A stretch of DNA of 64,000 nucleotides from REEB95 sp035934235. Lineage in GTDB: Bacteria > Pseudomonadota > Alphaproteobacteria > ATCC43930 > CGMCC-115725. Shown in pieces: positions 20,451 through 29,490 of this stretch. The notes beneath the pieces were generated by a model that searched no databases, was not told the DNA's origin, and saw only the letters and a program-made list of their open reading frames with translations. The translations under genes and the position numbers were made by a program. The number at the start of each line of letters is the position of its first letter. The stretch's first letter is position 1. The stretch is taken from the NCBI GenBank assembly GCA_035934235.1, contig DASYYB010000014.1:1-64000 (forward strand), given 5' to 3'.

Positions 20451-20475
20451 AAAGTTGACCGTTATACTCGGGATA
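20451..20475 (+). promoter_or_regulatory. IscR-like operator (type 1 Rrf2 box) overlapping the cysE promoter
   Basis: The 25 bases AAAGTTGACC-GTTATACTCGGGATA match 19 of 25 positions of the E. coli IscR type 1 consensus ATASYYGACTRWWWYAGTCRRSTAT in my hand alignment, including the GTTGAC and ACTCGGG half sites. It overlaps the -35 box and spacer of the promoter at 20455-20483 and lies upstream of an operon that encodes IscR. Autorepression by [2Fe-2S]-IscR is the expected meaning. Confidence 0.75.
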
Positions 20476-20483
20476 GATATAGT
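20455..20483 (+). promoter_or_regulatory. Sigma70-type promoter of the cysE-iscR-isc operon
   Basis: TTGACC (20455-20460) and TATAGT (20478-20483) are separated by exactly 17 nt. This is a near-consensus promoter about 90 nt upstream of the cysE start in a relatively A/T-rich gap. The IscR-like box covers its -35 and spacer. Confidence 0.75.
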
Positions 20484-20573
20484 CTCGCCCCCGCACCGAA
20501 CAAGGCACGGTGGCAGGCTTTCCGCGGCAGGCCCGCCCCAGGCGAGCGGATCATATATCAACCGGAGCCCAAA

Positions 20574-21287
20574 ATGTTGAAGGCTTTGCGCGAGGAAATC
20601 GACACGATCCTGCGGCTTGATCCGGCGGCGCGGTCGCGCCTTGAGATCGCGATCGCCTATCCCGGCTTTCACGCGGTGATATTCCACCGAATCGCCAACT
20701 GGCTGTGGCGGCACCGGCTGATCGTGGTCGCGCGTGGGGTGTCAAACTTGGCGCGCTTCCTGACCCTGATCGAAATCCATCCGGCGGCCACGATCGGTCG
20801 CCGGCTGTTCATCGATCACGGCGCCGGCGTGGTGATCGGCGAGACCGCCGAGATCGGCGACGACGTGACGCTCTATCAGGGCGTCACCTTGGGTGGCACG
20901 ACGGTGAGCCGCGGCAAGCGCCATCCGACCCTCGAAAACGGCGTCATCGTCGGCGCGGGCGCCAAGATCCTGGGTGGATTCACGATCGGCGCCGGCGCGC
21001 GGGTTGGCGCCAATGCGGTCGTGCTGCATGCAGTGGCGCCCGGCGAGGCGGTGGCCGGCATTCCGGCGCGGCCGGTCGGCGTCGGTCGCGAAGTGCCCAA
21101 GGAATTTCTGCCCTACGGCACGCCATGCGACGACTTGCCCGATCCGATCGCACGGTGTGTCGCCAGCCTGATGGACGAAGTTGCCTATCTCAAGCAGCGC
21201 CTGGCCGAGATGGAGCGCAAGGCGGAGTTTCCTGCCGAGGAAGTGCCGGCCGAGACGCGTGCGGCGCGGCCGGGTCGACGGATTTAG
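20574..21287 (+). CDS. cysE: Serine O-acetyltransferase CysE
   Basis: Makes O-acetylserine, the carbon skeleton of cysteine. The N-terminal helical part is followed by a left-handed beta-helix of hexapeptide repeats (IHPAATIGRRLFIDHGAGVVIGETAEIGDDVTLYQGVTLGG), with the catalytic Asp-His of FIDHG and the TLGGT loop. 237 residues. As first gene of an Fe-S operon it would supply cysteine for the desulfurases downstream. ATG at 20574. Confidence 0.95.
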   Translation: MLKALREEIDTILRLDPAARSRLEIAIAYPGFHAVIFHRIANWLWRHRLIVVARGVSNLARFLTLIEIHPAATIGRRLFIDHGAGVVIGETAEIGDDVTLYQGVTLGGTTVSRGKRHPTLENGVIVGAGAKILGGFTIGAGARVGANAVVLHAVAPGEAVAGIPARPVGVGREVPKEFLPYGTPCDDLPDPIARCVASLMDEVAYLKQRLAEMERKAEFPAEEVPAETRAARPGRRI

Positions 21288-21307
21288 CGGGCGCGGAGGA
21301 CGAACAC

Positions 21308-21799
21308 ATGAGGCTCAGCACCAAGGGACGCTATGCGGTGATGGCGCTGGTCGACATCGCCAAGCACGCGCAAGGCACGCCGATCACGCTGGCCGAGATC
21401 GCCGAGCGGCAACTGATCTCGCTGTCCTATCTCGAACAGCTCTTCGCCAAGCTGCGCAGCGCCGGTCTGGTCAAGAGCGTGCGCGGACCGGGCGGTGGCT
21501 ATCTGTTGGCGCGTGGCGCCGACGGCACGCGCATCTCGGACATCATTCTCGCGGTCGACGAGCCGATCCGCACAACGCGCTGCACGCCCGGTGCGCCGAT
21601 AGGCTGTAGCGGCAATAAGAGCCGCTGCCTGACGCACGATTTGTGGGAAGAGCTGGGCAACCAGATCCGGCTCTATCTGAGTTCGGTCACGCTCGCCGAC
21701 GTCGTCGCCAATCGGCTCTTGGGCCGCAGCGGCGCGCTGCACCGCGAACGCGCCGACCAAGACGCGTCGGAAACCGCGCCGACCATCGCGGCGCAATAA
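21308..21799 (+). CDS. iscR: Rrf2-family Fe-S cluster regulator IscR
   Basis: Winged-helix repressor that senses [2Fe-2S] status. The 163-residue protein has the Rrf2 N-terminus MRLSTKGRYAVMALVDIA, the recognition region ISLSYLEQLFAKLRSAGLVKSVRGPGGGY split by the wing, and three cluster cysteines C92, C100 and C107 followed by H110 (CLTHDLW). The spacing between the first two cysteines is 7 rather than the 5 of E. coli IscR. Its likely operator is at 20451-20475, giving feedback control. ATG at 21308, 20 nt after cysE. Confidence 0.94.
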   Translation: MRLSTKGRYAVMALVDIAKHAQGTPITLAEIAERQLISLSYLEQLFAKLRSAGLVKSVRGPGGGYLLARGADGTRISDIILAVDEPIRTTRCTPGAPIGCSGNKSRCLTHDLWEELGNQIRLYLSSVTLADVVANRLLGRSGALHRERADQDASETAPTIAAQ

Positions 21800-21816
21800 C
21801 GCCTCTGGTTTCCGCC

Positions 21817-22932
21817 GTGGCCGACCGACTGTCCTATCTCGATTGGAATGCCAATGCGCCTGTGCGGCCCGAAGCCGCCGCCGCGGTCGCGCAAGCCTTG
21901 GCGACGGAGGGTAACGCGTCGTCGGTCCACCACGGCGGCCGGGCGGTGCGTCGTCTCGTCGAAGCCGCGCGCGCTAATGTCGCAAAGCTGGTCGGTGCGC
22001 GACCCGGTGAAGTCGTGTTCACCGCCGGCGGGACCGAAGCCAATGCCCTGGCGCTGCGTGCGTTTCCCGATCGGCGCATCCTGGTGTCGGCGCTCGAGCA
22101 TGATTCGGTGCTCGCCAATGCGCCCGGCGCCGTGCGTATCCCGGCCATGCGCGACGGCCTGGTCGACCTATCGGCGTTGGAGCGGCTGCTGGCGGCCGAT
22201 AAGCGTCCGGCGCTCGTGTCGCTCATGTTCGCCAACAACGAGACCGGCGCTATCCAACCGGTCGCCGAAGCGGCGCAAATCGTGCATCGGCATGGTGCGC
22301 TGCTGCATTGCGATGCCGTTCAGGGTGTGGGCCGTCAATCCCTCGACATGCGGCGGCTCGGCTGCACCCTGATGACGCTGTCGGCACACAAGCTCGGCGG
22401 CCCGATGGGGGTAGGCGCCCTCGTCATTGCGGGCGGTTGGGACATCGCGCCCGTGACCCGTGGCGGCGGCCAGGAACGCGGGCGGCGTGCCGGTACCGAG
22501 AACGTGCCCGGTATTGCCGGTTTCGGCGCGGCCGCCAGCGCCGCAATGGCGGACGCGGCAGCGTGGGCCACAGTCACGATACTGCGGGAGCAGGCCGAGC
22601 GTCGGCTCGCCGCCATCGCCGCCGATGCGGTGATCTATGCCGCCGCGGTGCCTCGGCTGCCGAACACGCTTTGTATTTCGATGCCCTGCGTGCCGGCGGC
22701 GACGCAGGTGATGGCGCTCGATCTCGCCGGCGTCATGGTCAGTGCCGGCGCCGCCTGTTCGTCTGGCAAGGTGCGGCGCAGCCACGTGCTCGACGCCATG
22801 GGCGTGCCCGAGCGCGAAGCCGAATGCGCCATCCGAATCAGCCTGGGCTGGCGCACGACAGCGGCCGAAATCGATCATCTGGTCGAGGCGTGGGGCGCGC
22901 TCTACGCGCGGACGCGGGTGACGGCCGCATGA
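21817..22932 (+). CDS. Cysteine desulfurase family protein (NifS-like), first of two
   Basis: PLP-dependent sulfur donor. The 371-residue protein starts at a GTG (21817), giving ADRLSYLDWNANAP. TAGGTEANALAL binds PLP, K192 in LSAHKLGGPMG forms the Schiff base, and C314 in VSAGAACSSGK is the presumed sulfur-carrying cysteine. It is about 40% identical by eye to the following iscS but distinct, so it is a diverged paralog rather than a duplicate. Overlaps iscS by ATGA. Its division of labour with IscS is unknown. Confidence 0.9.
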   Translation: MADRLSYLDWNANAPVRPEAAAAVAQALATEGNASSVHHGGRAVRRLVEAARANVAKLVGARPGEVVFTAGGTEANALALRAFPDRRILVSALEHDSVLANAPGAVRIPAMRDGLVDLSALERLLAADKRPALVSLMFANNETGAIQPVAEAAQIVHRHGALLHCDAVQGVGRQSLDMRRLGCTLMTLSAHKLGGPMGVGALVIAGGWDIAPVTRGGGQERGRRAGTENVPGIAGFGAAASAAMADAAAWATVTILREQAERRLAAIAADAVIYAAAVPRLPNTLCISMPCVPAATQVMALDLAGVMVSAGAACSSGKVRRSHVLDAMGVPEREAECAIRISLGWRTTAAEIDHLVEAWGALYARTRVTAA

Positions 22933-24140
22933 CCGGCGCCATCGCCCGCCGGCCCAACACTGCGCCGGTTTATCTCGACAACCACGCGACAACGCCGTGT
23001 GATCCGCGCGTGGTTGCGGCGATAGTGCCGTGGTTCACGGAGAAGTTCGGCAATCCGCATTCGCTCACGCATGCCTACGGCCGTGAGGCCGAGCAGGCGG
23101 TCGAACAGGCGCGCGCACAACTCGCCGATCTGATCGGCGCCGATCCGCGCGAACTCGTCTTCACCTCGGGCGCGACCGAAGCCAACAACATGGCGGTCAA
23201 GGGCGCGGCGCGCTTCCACCGCCAATTCGGCAAGGACGGCGTGGTGACGCTCGCGACCGAGCATAAATGCGTGCTCGAAAGCGCCAAGGCGCTCGAGCGT
23301 GACGGCTTCCGCGTGGCCATCCTGCCGGTCGGTCGCGACGGCCTGGTTGATCTCGACGTCGTTGCCCATGCGATCGACGACAAGACCGCGATCGTCTCGG
23401 TGATGGCGGCGCACAACGAGATCGGCGTCCTTCAGCCGATCAAGGACATCGCCGCGCTGGCGCACGCCAAGGGCGCTTTGTTCCACACCGATGCGGCGCA
23501 GGCGGTCGGCAAGATCGCGCTCGACGTTGCCGATCTCGGCGTCGACTTGATGTCGATCTCCGGCCACAAAATCTACGGACCCAAGGGCATCGGTGCGCTC
23601 TATCTACGCCGCCGGCCGCGGGCGCGGATCGAGCCGCTATTCGACGGCGGCGGCCAGGAGCGCGGCATGCGCTCGGGCACGCTGCCGGTGCCGCTGATCG
23701 TCGGGCTGGGCCAGGCCGCGGCGCTGGCCAAGGCCGAGATGGCGGGCGAGGCGCAGCGCCTGTTGGCGTTGCGGGCGCGGTTCCTCGCCGGGTTGCGCGC
23801 CAAGGTTCCCGACATCGTACTCAACGGCAACGCCGAACGACGCCTACCGGGCAACCTCAACGTGAGCTTTCCGGGCCTCAAGGCGATCGATGTGATCGCC
23901 GCCTGTCCGAGTTTGGCGCTGTCGACCGGCTCGGCGTGCACCGCCGCCGAAGTCGAGCCGTCCTATGTCTTACGGGCGATGGGTCTCGGCGACGCGCTGG
24001 CATCGTCGTCGCTCCGCATCGGGCTCGGACGCTTCACCACCGCGACCGAGGTCGATTTTGCCGTCGACACCCTGGCGGTGGCGGCCCTGCGGCTGCGCGC
24101 TGGCGGCGGGATGACAAGTGAAGCCGCCGGCATTACATAA
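22929..24140 (+). CDS. iscS: Cysteine desulfurase IscS
   Basis: Removes sulfur from cysteine for Fe-S clusters and, through relay proteins, tRNA thiolation. The 403-residue protein has VYLDNHATTPCDPRVV, SGATEANNMAVKG, H187-D188 of FHTDAAQAVGKI, the PLP lysine K214 (SGHKIYGPKGIGALY) and the active-site C337 in LSTGSACTAAEVEPS. ATG at 22929 overlaps the preceding desulfurase gene. The downstream mnmA is a classical sulfur acceptor pathway. Confidence 0.94.
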   Translation: MTGAIARRPNTAPVYLDNHATTPCDPRVVAAIVPWFTEKFGNPHSLTHAYGREAEQAVEQARAQLADLIGADPRELVFTSGATEANNMAVKGAARFHRQFGKDGVVTLATEHKCVLESAKALERDGFRVAILPVGRDGLVDLDVVAHAIDDKTAIVSVMAAHNEIGVLQPIKDIAALAHAKGALFHTDAAQAVGKIALDVADLGVDLMSISGHKIYGPKGIGALYLRRRPRARIEPLFDGGGQERGMRSGTLPVPLIVGLGQAAALAKAEMAGEAQRLLALRARFLAGLRAKVPDIVLNGNAERRLPGNLNVSFPGLKAIDVIAACPSLALSTGSACTAAEVEPSYVLRAMGLGDALASSSLRIGLGRFTTATEVDFAVDTLAVAALRLRAGGGMTSEAAGIT

Positions 24141-24155
24141 GGGTTGGAGATTCGC

Positions 24156-24494
24156 ATGGCTCTGAGACAGGCAATGACGGTGACCGACGCGGCCGCCAAG
24201 CGCATTCAGGCGCTGCTGGCGCAACGCGGCAAGCCGTCCGCCGGTATCCGCATCGGCGTGCGCGCCCGTGGCTGCTCGGGCCTGACCTATACGCTCGAAT
24301 ACGCCGACGAGAAGGGTAAGCTCGACGAGGTGGTGCAGGACAAAGGCGTCACCGTCCTGATCGATCCCAAGGCGACTATGTTCATCATCGGCACCGAGAT
24401 GGACTACGTCGAAGACAAGCTGCAATCGGGCTTCACCTTCCGCAATCCGAACGAAAAAGGCCGGTGCGGTTGCGGCGAATCGTTCCACGTCTGA
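24156..24494 (+). CDS. iscA: A-type Fe-S carrier protein IscA
   Basis: A 112-residue HesB/IscA protein that carries Fe-S clusters or iron to apo-targets. All three conserved cysteines are present: C40 (RGCSGLTYTL) and C104/C106 in the C-terminal CGCGESF. ATG at 24156 follows TTGGAGA; a TTG at 24144 would add four residues without family support. No iscU lies between iscS and iscA, unlike the enteric operon. Confidence 0.93.
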   Translation: MALRQAMTVTDAAAKRIQALLAQRGKPSAGIRIGVRARGCSGLTYTLEYADEKGKLDEVVQDKGVTVLIDPKATMFIIGTEMDYVEDKLQSGFTFRNPNEKGRCGCGESFHV

Positions 24495-24510
24495 GTCCCC
24501 TATCGCGACG

Positions 24511-24957
24511 ATGAAGCTGTTCCAGATCGAGGAGCCCGAAGGCGCTCCGCTTTCGGCCGATAGTCCGGGCGCCGCGGTCGGCATCGACCTGGCAGCGTTG
24601 TCGGCTGCGGTCGCCATCGCGCTCGGCGGCAATGCCGAAATCTTGCCGGGCGCCGACGGCGAGCGACGGCTGGCGACAAACGGGCAGCCGCTCGACGCGG
24701 TGCTGCTGGCGTTGCGGGCGCGGGCCGAAAAGCAGCTGGCGCGGCCCGTGACGCACGCCGTGATCGCGACGCCTGATGGACGCGACGGCGCGGCACTTGC
24801 AGCCGCAGTCAAGGCGGCCGGGTTGACCATCCTGCGCGTGGTGACGCAACGGGCGGCGGCGGGGAGAGATTCCGGCGCAGACGCGGCCGCTTTGGGCGCT
24901 GCGCGGATAGCCGAAGATTTGTCGCCGGCGCTTGGTATAACCTCGCCGCGGTCTTGA
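24511..24957 (+). CDS. Mini-HscA: shortened Hsp70/HscA nucleotide-binding-domain-like protein
   Basis: A 148-residue protein in the place where hscBA would stand. Against E. coli HscA as I remember it, residues 1-55 (KLFQIEEPEG, then AAVGIDL and NAEILPGADGERRL) match the HscA N-terminus LLQISEPG, AAGIDL and QAETL. Residues 79-115 (PVTHAVIATP...AAGLTILRVV) match the DGVVITVPAYF...AGLHVLRLL segment. Residues 124-141 (DAAALGAARIAEDL) match VVAIGAAIQADIL. The phosphate loop GIDLGTTNS is changed to GIDLAALSA, and the DLGGGT loop, GGSTR region and whole peptide-binding domain are absent, so ATPase and classical chaperone activity are unlikely. The open frame and codon use look maintained. Function unknown; a scaffold or adaptor is possible. 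16 nt after iscA. Confidence 0.72.
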   Translation: MKLFQIEEPEGAPLSADSPGAAVGIDLAALSAAVAIALGGNAEILPGADGERRLATNGQPLDAVLLALRARAEKQLARPVTHAVIATPDGRDGAALAAAVKAAGLTILRVVTQRAAAGRDSGADAAALGAARIAEDLSPALGITSPRS

Positions 24958-24978
24958 TTGAATGACGGATCGGATCTG

Positions 24979-25311
24979 ATGCCCAAGATGACGTTTATCG
25001 AACGCGACGGTACCCGCAAGACGGTGGATGCGCCGATCGGCCTGTCCGTTCTCGAAATCGCCCATCGCAACGACGTCGATATCGAGGGCGCGTGCGAAGG
25101 CTCTCTCGCTTGCTCGACCTGTCACATCATCGTCGAGCCCGAATGGTATGAGCTTCTGAAGGACGCGACCGAGGACGAGGAGGACATGCTCGACCTTGCC
25201 TTCGGCCTAACCAAGACGTCGCGTCTCGGCTGCCAGATCGTGATGACCGAGGAGCTTGACGGTCTCACCGTCCGCCTGCCGCAGGTGACGCGCAACATGA
25301 TGAACAGCTGA
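24979..25311 (+). CDS. fdx: Isc-type [2Fe-2S] ferredoxin Fdx
   Basis: Adrenodoxin-type ferredoxin that supplies electrons during cluster assembly. The 110-residue protein has cluster ligands C39, C45, C48 (GACEGSLACSTC) and C85 (LGCQIVM), plus the acidic segment DATEDEEDMLD. ATG at 24979 is chosen over an in-frame TTG at 24958, which adds no conserved residues. The stop overlaps the start of mnmA as TGATG, coupling the two. Confidence 0.95.
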   Translation: MPKMTFIERDGTRKTVDAPIGLSVLEIAHRNDVDIEGACEGSLACSTCHIIVEPEWYELLKDATEDEEDMLDLAFGLTKTSRLGCQIVMTEELDGLTVRLPQVTRNMMNS

Positions 25312-26396
25312 TGGATGCGGCGCTGGCTCCGGGCGCGCGCGTCGTCGTCGCCATGTCGGGCGGCGTCGACAGCTCGACCGTAGCGGCACTGCTGGTCGAG
25401 CGCGGCTGTGACGTCGTCGGCGTCACGCTGCAGCTTTACGACCACGGCCAGGCGACCGGCCGCAAGGGTGCGTGCTGCGCCGGTCAAGACATCCACGATG
25501 CGGCGCGCGTCGCCGAAACGCTCGGTATCCCGCATTACGTGCTCGACTACGAAAAGCGCTTCCGCGCCGACGTGATTGACGATTTCGCCGATTCCTATCT
25601 GGCTGGCGCGACGCCGGTACCGTGCGTCCGTTGCAACGAGACGGTGAAGTTCCGCGACCTGCTGGCGGTGGCGCGCGACCTGGGCGCCGGCGCGCTCGCC
25701 ACAGGTCATTATGCGCGGCGCGTCGAGGGATCCGACGGGCCGGAGTTGCATGGTGCCGCCGACGCCGGCCGCGACCAGAGCTATTTCCTCTATCGCACGA
25801 CGCGCGCGCAGCTCGATTTCCTGCGCTTTCCGCTGGGCGAATTCACCAAGGACGAAACCCGCGCCCTGGCAACGCGCTTCGCCTTGCCGGTGGCGCAGAA
25901 GCCTGACAGCCAGGACATTTGCTTCGTGCCGTCCGGCCGTTACGCCGACGTGATCGAAAAGCTGCGGCCCGGCGCGGCGGAGCCCGGCGATATCGTCGAC
26001 GAGGCCGGCCGCGTGCTCGGCCGCCACGATGGCGTCATCCGTTTCACCGTCGGTCAGCGCAAGGGCATCGGCGTTGCTGGCGAGGAGCCGCTCTACGTGC
26101 TCCGGCTCGAACCCGCCACCCGACGCGTCGTCGTCGGCTCGCGCGCCAGCCTGGGTGCCACCCGCGTGCCGTTCGATCGGGTCAATTGGCTGGCCGCGCC
26201 GCCGGACGCTGCCGGCATTCGTGTCGCGGTCAAGCTGCGCTCGGCGCAGCCGCCGGTTCCAGCCACGTTGCGGCTCGACGGCGACTGCGGCACGGCCGCG
26301 CTCGACGAGCCCGCTTTCGGCGTGGCGCCGGGCCAGGCCTGCGTCGCTTACGATGGCGATCGCGTCCTGGGCGGTGGCTGGATCGCGCGCACCTAG
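25311..26396 (+). CDS. mnmA: tRNA-specific 2-thiouridylase MnmA
   Basis: Thiolates U34 of tRNA-Glu, -Gln and -Lys using sulfur relayed from IscS. The 361-residue product contains the PP-loop SGGVDSS (16-22), the catalytic cysteine in PCVRCNETVKF, the second cysteine in SQDICFVPSGRY and the insert GHYARRV. Encoding it in the Fe-S operon connects sulfur mobilisation to tRNA modification. Start ATG overlaps the fdx stop. Confidence 0.96.
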   Translation: MDAALAPGARVVVAMSGGVDSSTVAALLVERGCDVVGVTLQLYDHGQATGRKGACCAGQDIHDAARVAETLGIPHYVLDYEKRFRADVIDDFADSYLAGATPVPCVRCNETVKFRDLLAVARDLGAGALATGHYARRVEGSDGPELHGAADAGRDQSYFLYRTTRAQLDFLRFPLGEFTKDETRALATRFALPVAQKPDSQDICFVPSGRYADVIEKLRPGAAEPGDIVDEAGRVLGRHDGVIRFTVGQRKGIGVAGEEPLYVLRLEPATRRVVVGSRASLGATRVPFDRVNWLAAPPDAAGIRVAVKLRSAQPPVPATLRLDGDCGTAALDEPAFGVAPGQACVAYDGDRVLGGGWIART

Positions 26397-26448
26397 TTTG
26401 CACCGCTAGACTTGCCGCGCGCGCGGCGCTCCACGATACTGCGCCGCC

Positions 26449-27675
<1,227 letters not shown>

Positions 27676-27854
27676 TCACAAGCGCCGACAGCGCGGAAGT
27701 TCTTGGGCCGATTGAAGAGCCTATATCTATGTATTTGATATAAAAGGCTAATACAGAGAATCGTGGCCCTAAATTGACCCTGCGAAATCCATGTTTTTGC
27801 CATGATCGGCGACCATGTTGCATGCATCGCCCATAGCAAAAAGGGGACGGAACC

Positions 27855-28097
27855 ATGGGTTCGCGTATTGGCGTTTTGATGGTGGCGGCTGCGATGTTGC
27901 TTTCGGCTTGCGGCACGTCACCAGGTGACCGAGGCCTGTCGGGTGCCGGTATCGGCGCGGCGGGTGGTGCCGTGGTCGGAGCGCTGGTTGGCGCGCCTCT
28001 GGCAGGTGCGGCTATCGGCGCCGGCGCCGGCGCTTTGACCGGTATGGCGACCAGCCCGTCGAACGTCTATCTCGGCAAGCCGGCCTGGGAACAGTAA
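27855..28097 (+). CDS. Glycine-zipper lipoprotein (small)
   Basis: An 80-residue lipoprotein: N-terminal signal with lipobox LSAC (C19), then alternating Gly/Ala (GAGIGAAGGAVVGALVGAPLAGAAIGAGAGAL) typical of glycine-zipper domains that insert in or pack against membranes. No specific function is known. A ribosome site AAGGGGACGG precedes the ATG. It is a monocistronic unit, with an A/T-rich upstream gap (27676-27854) and its own terminator. Confidence 0.82.
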   Translation: MGSRIGVLMVAAAMLLSACGTSPGDRGLSGAGIGAAGGAVVGALVGAPLAGAAIGAGAGALTGMATSPSNVYLGKPAWEQ

Positions 28098-28130
28098 CCG
28101 GCCCGACGGTCATCTTTCGCTGAGACACTG

Positions 28131-28160
28131 CCCCCTCGGGAGCGATCCCGAGGGGGTTTT
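28131..28160 (+). terminator. Intrinsic terminator after the glycine-zipper lipoprotein gene
   Basis: A perfect 11-bp stem, CCCCCTCGGGA (28131-28141) and TCCCGAGGGGG (28146-28156), with loop GCGA is followed by TTTT and then GCTTTG. It is strong in the plus direction. The minus side, facing folD, lacks a T run. Confidence 0.9.
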
Positions 28161-28175
28161 GCTTTGTGCGTTCGG

Positions 28176-29066
28176 CTAAACCGCAGGCTCCGGCAATCCA
28201 CGCCGGCGGCAAGCCGCGATCAGCGTGTTGCGCAGCAGGCAGGCGATGGTCATCGGGCCGACGCCGCCCGGCACTGGCGTGATTGCGCCGGCGACGCGCT
28301 GCGCCTCGGCAAAGGCGACGTCGCCGACCAGCTTGCCCTTGCCGTCCGGAGTGGCGATGCGGTTGATGCCGACGTCGATCACCGTCGCACCCGGCTTGAT
28401 CCAATCGCCGCGCACCATCTCCGGCCGTCCGACTGCCGCCACCAGCAGATCGGCGCGACGCGACACCGCCGGCAGGTCGCGCGTCCGCGAATGCGCGACC
28501 GTCACCGTGCAATGCTCGCCGAGCAGCAGTGCCGCCATCGGCTTGCCGACGATGTTGGAGCGTCCCAGGATCACCGCTTCGGCGCCGGCCAGGTTCTTGC
28601 CCAGGGTCTCGCGCGCCAGCAACAGGCAACCATACGGCGTGCACGGCACCAGCGCCTTGCCGCCGCTCCACAGCCGGCCGACATTCTCGACATGGAAGCC
28701 ATCGACATCCTTGGCTGGCGCAATCGCCTCGATGATCCGCTGGGCGTCGATCTGCTTCGGCAGGGGAAGCTGCACGAGGATGCCGTCAACCGCGTCGTCG
28801 GTATTGAGCTGTGCCACCAAACGCAATAGCTCGGTTTCGCTGGTGGCGGCCGGCAGGCGGTGCGTGATGCCTTTGAGGCCGGCGTCGTCGGTCGCCTTGG
28901 TCTTGCTCTTGACGTAGACCTGACTCGCCGGATCGTCGCCGACCAGAACCGCCGCGAGGCCGGGCACGACGCCGTGCGCCGCCTTGAGCGTCGCGGCGGC
29001 GGCTGCGACCGTCGCGCGCAGTCGGGCCGCGACGGCTTTGCCGTCAATCAATTTCGCTTCGGACAT
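28176..29066 (-). CDS. folD: Bifunctional methylenetetrahydrofolate dehydrogenase/cyclohydrolase FolD
   Basis: Interconverts methylene-, methenyl- and formyl-tetrahydrofolate with NADP. The 296-residue protein has YVKSKTKATDDAGL with the catalytic lysine, GILVQLPLPKQID, KDVDGFHVENVGRL, the dinucleotide motif GRSNIVGKPMAALLL and the C-terminal PVPGGVGPMTIACLL. The stop lies 20 nt from the terminator of the convergent lipoprotein gene. Confidence 0.97.
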   Translation of the reverse strand: MSEAKLIDGKAVAARLRATVAAAAATLKAAHGVVPGLAAVLVGDDPASQVYVKSKTKATDDAGLKGITHRLPAATSETELLRLVAQLNTDDAVDGILVQLPLPKQIDAQRIIEAIAPAKDVDGFHVENVGRLWSGGKALVPCTPYGCLLLARETLGKNLAGAEAVILGRSNIVGKPMAALLLGEHCTVTVAHSRTRDLPAVSRRADLLVAAVGRPEMVRGDWIKPGATVIDVGINRIATPDGKGKLVGDVAFAEAQRVAGAITPVPGGVGPMTIACLLRNTLIAACRRRGLPEPAV

Positions 29067-29181
29067 GACCTCAATCCTTATTCAAGTCGCGCCGCACGCG
29101 CGGCGGAATCACCATCGATGTGAATGAGCTTGCGACGTCCGGCGGTACCGGCCGCGCCCAAGACGAACGGCATAGGCCCGA

Positions 29182-29490
29182 TCAACCGTGCATCAACGTG
29201 TAGACCTCGACCTGCCGCAGCTCCATCTCGATGAACCACAGGATCAGCAGCAGGATGACGGGCGAGATGTCGATGCCGCCGAAACTGGGCAGGATGCGCT
29301 GGATCGGGCGCAAGGCGGGCTCGGTCGCCCGGTAAAGGAAGCCCGCCGCGGTGTGCACCAGGTGATTGCGCGTATCGATGATGCCGAAACCCATGAGCCA
29401 TGAAAATACCGCCGCGACGATGACGACCCACCAATAGATGTTGATCAGGGCGACGATCACCTCGATCACCGGCACCAGGAAGTTGCCCAT
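29182..29490 (-). CDS. YggT family membrane protein
   Basis: A 102-residue protein with two hydrophobic segments of about 20 residues each, near the N-terminus and near 75-92, separated by TEPALRPIQRILPSFGGIDISP. That layout is diagnostic of the YggT family, linked in other bacteria to osmotic tolerance and envelope/division sites. Same strand as folD, 115 nt upstream of it. The frequently adjacent DUF167 gene is not present in the gap. Confidence 0.9.
   Translation of the reverse strand: MGNFLVPVIEVIVALINIYWWVVIVAAVFSWLMGFGIIDTRNHLVHTAAGFLYRATEPALRPIQRILPSFGGIDISPVILLLILWFIEMELRQVEVYTLMHG

Noticed and set aside
28131..28160. Bidirectional terminator for folD
   Set aside because: The stem is perfect, but the folD side has no T run; it is a plus-strand terminator only.
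29067..29181. DUF167 gene between folD and yggT
   Set aside because: The 115-nt gap is too short, and the open frame through it is a shifted reading of yggT without the family motif.
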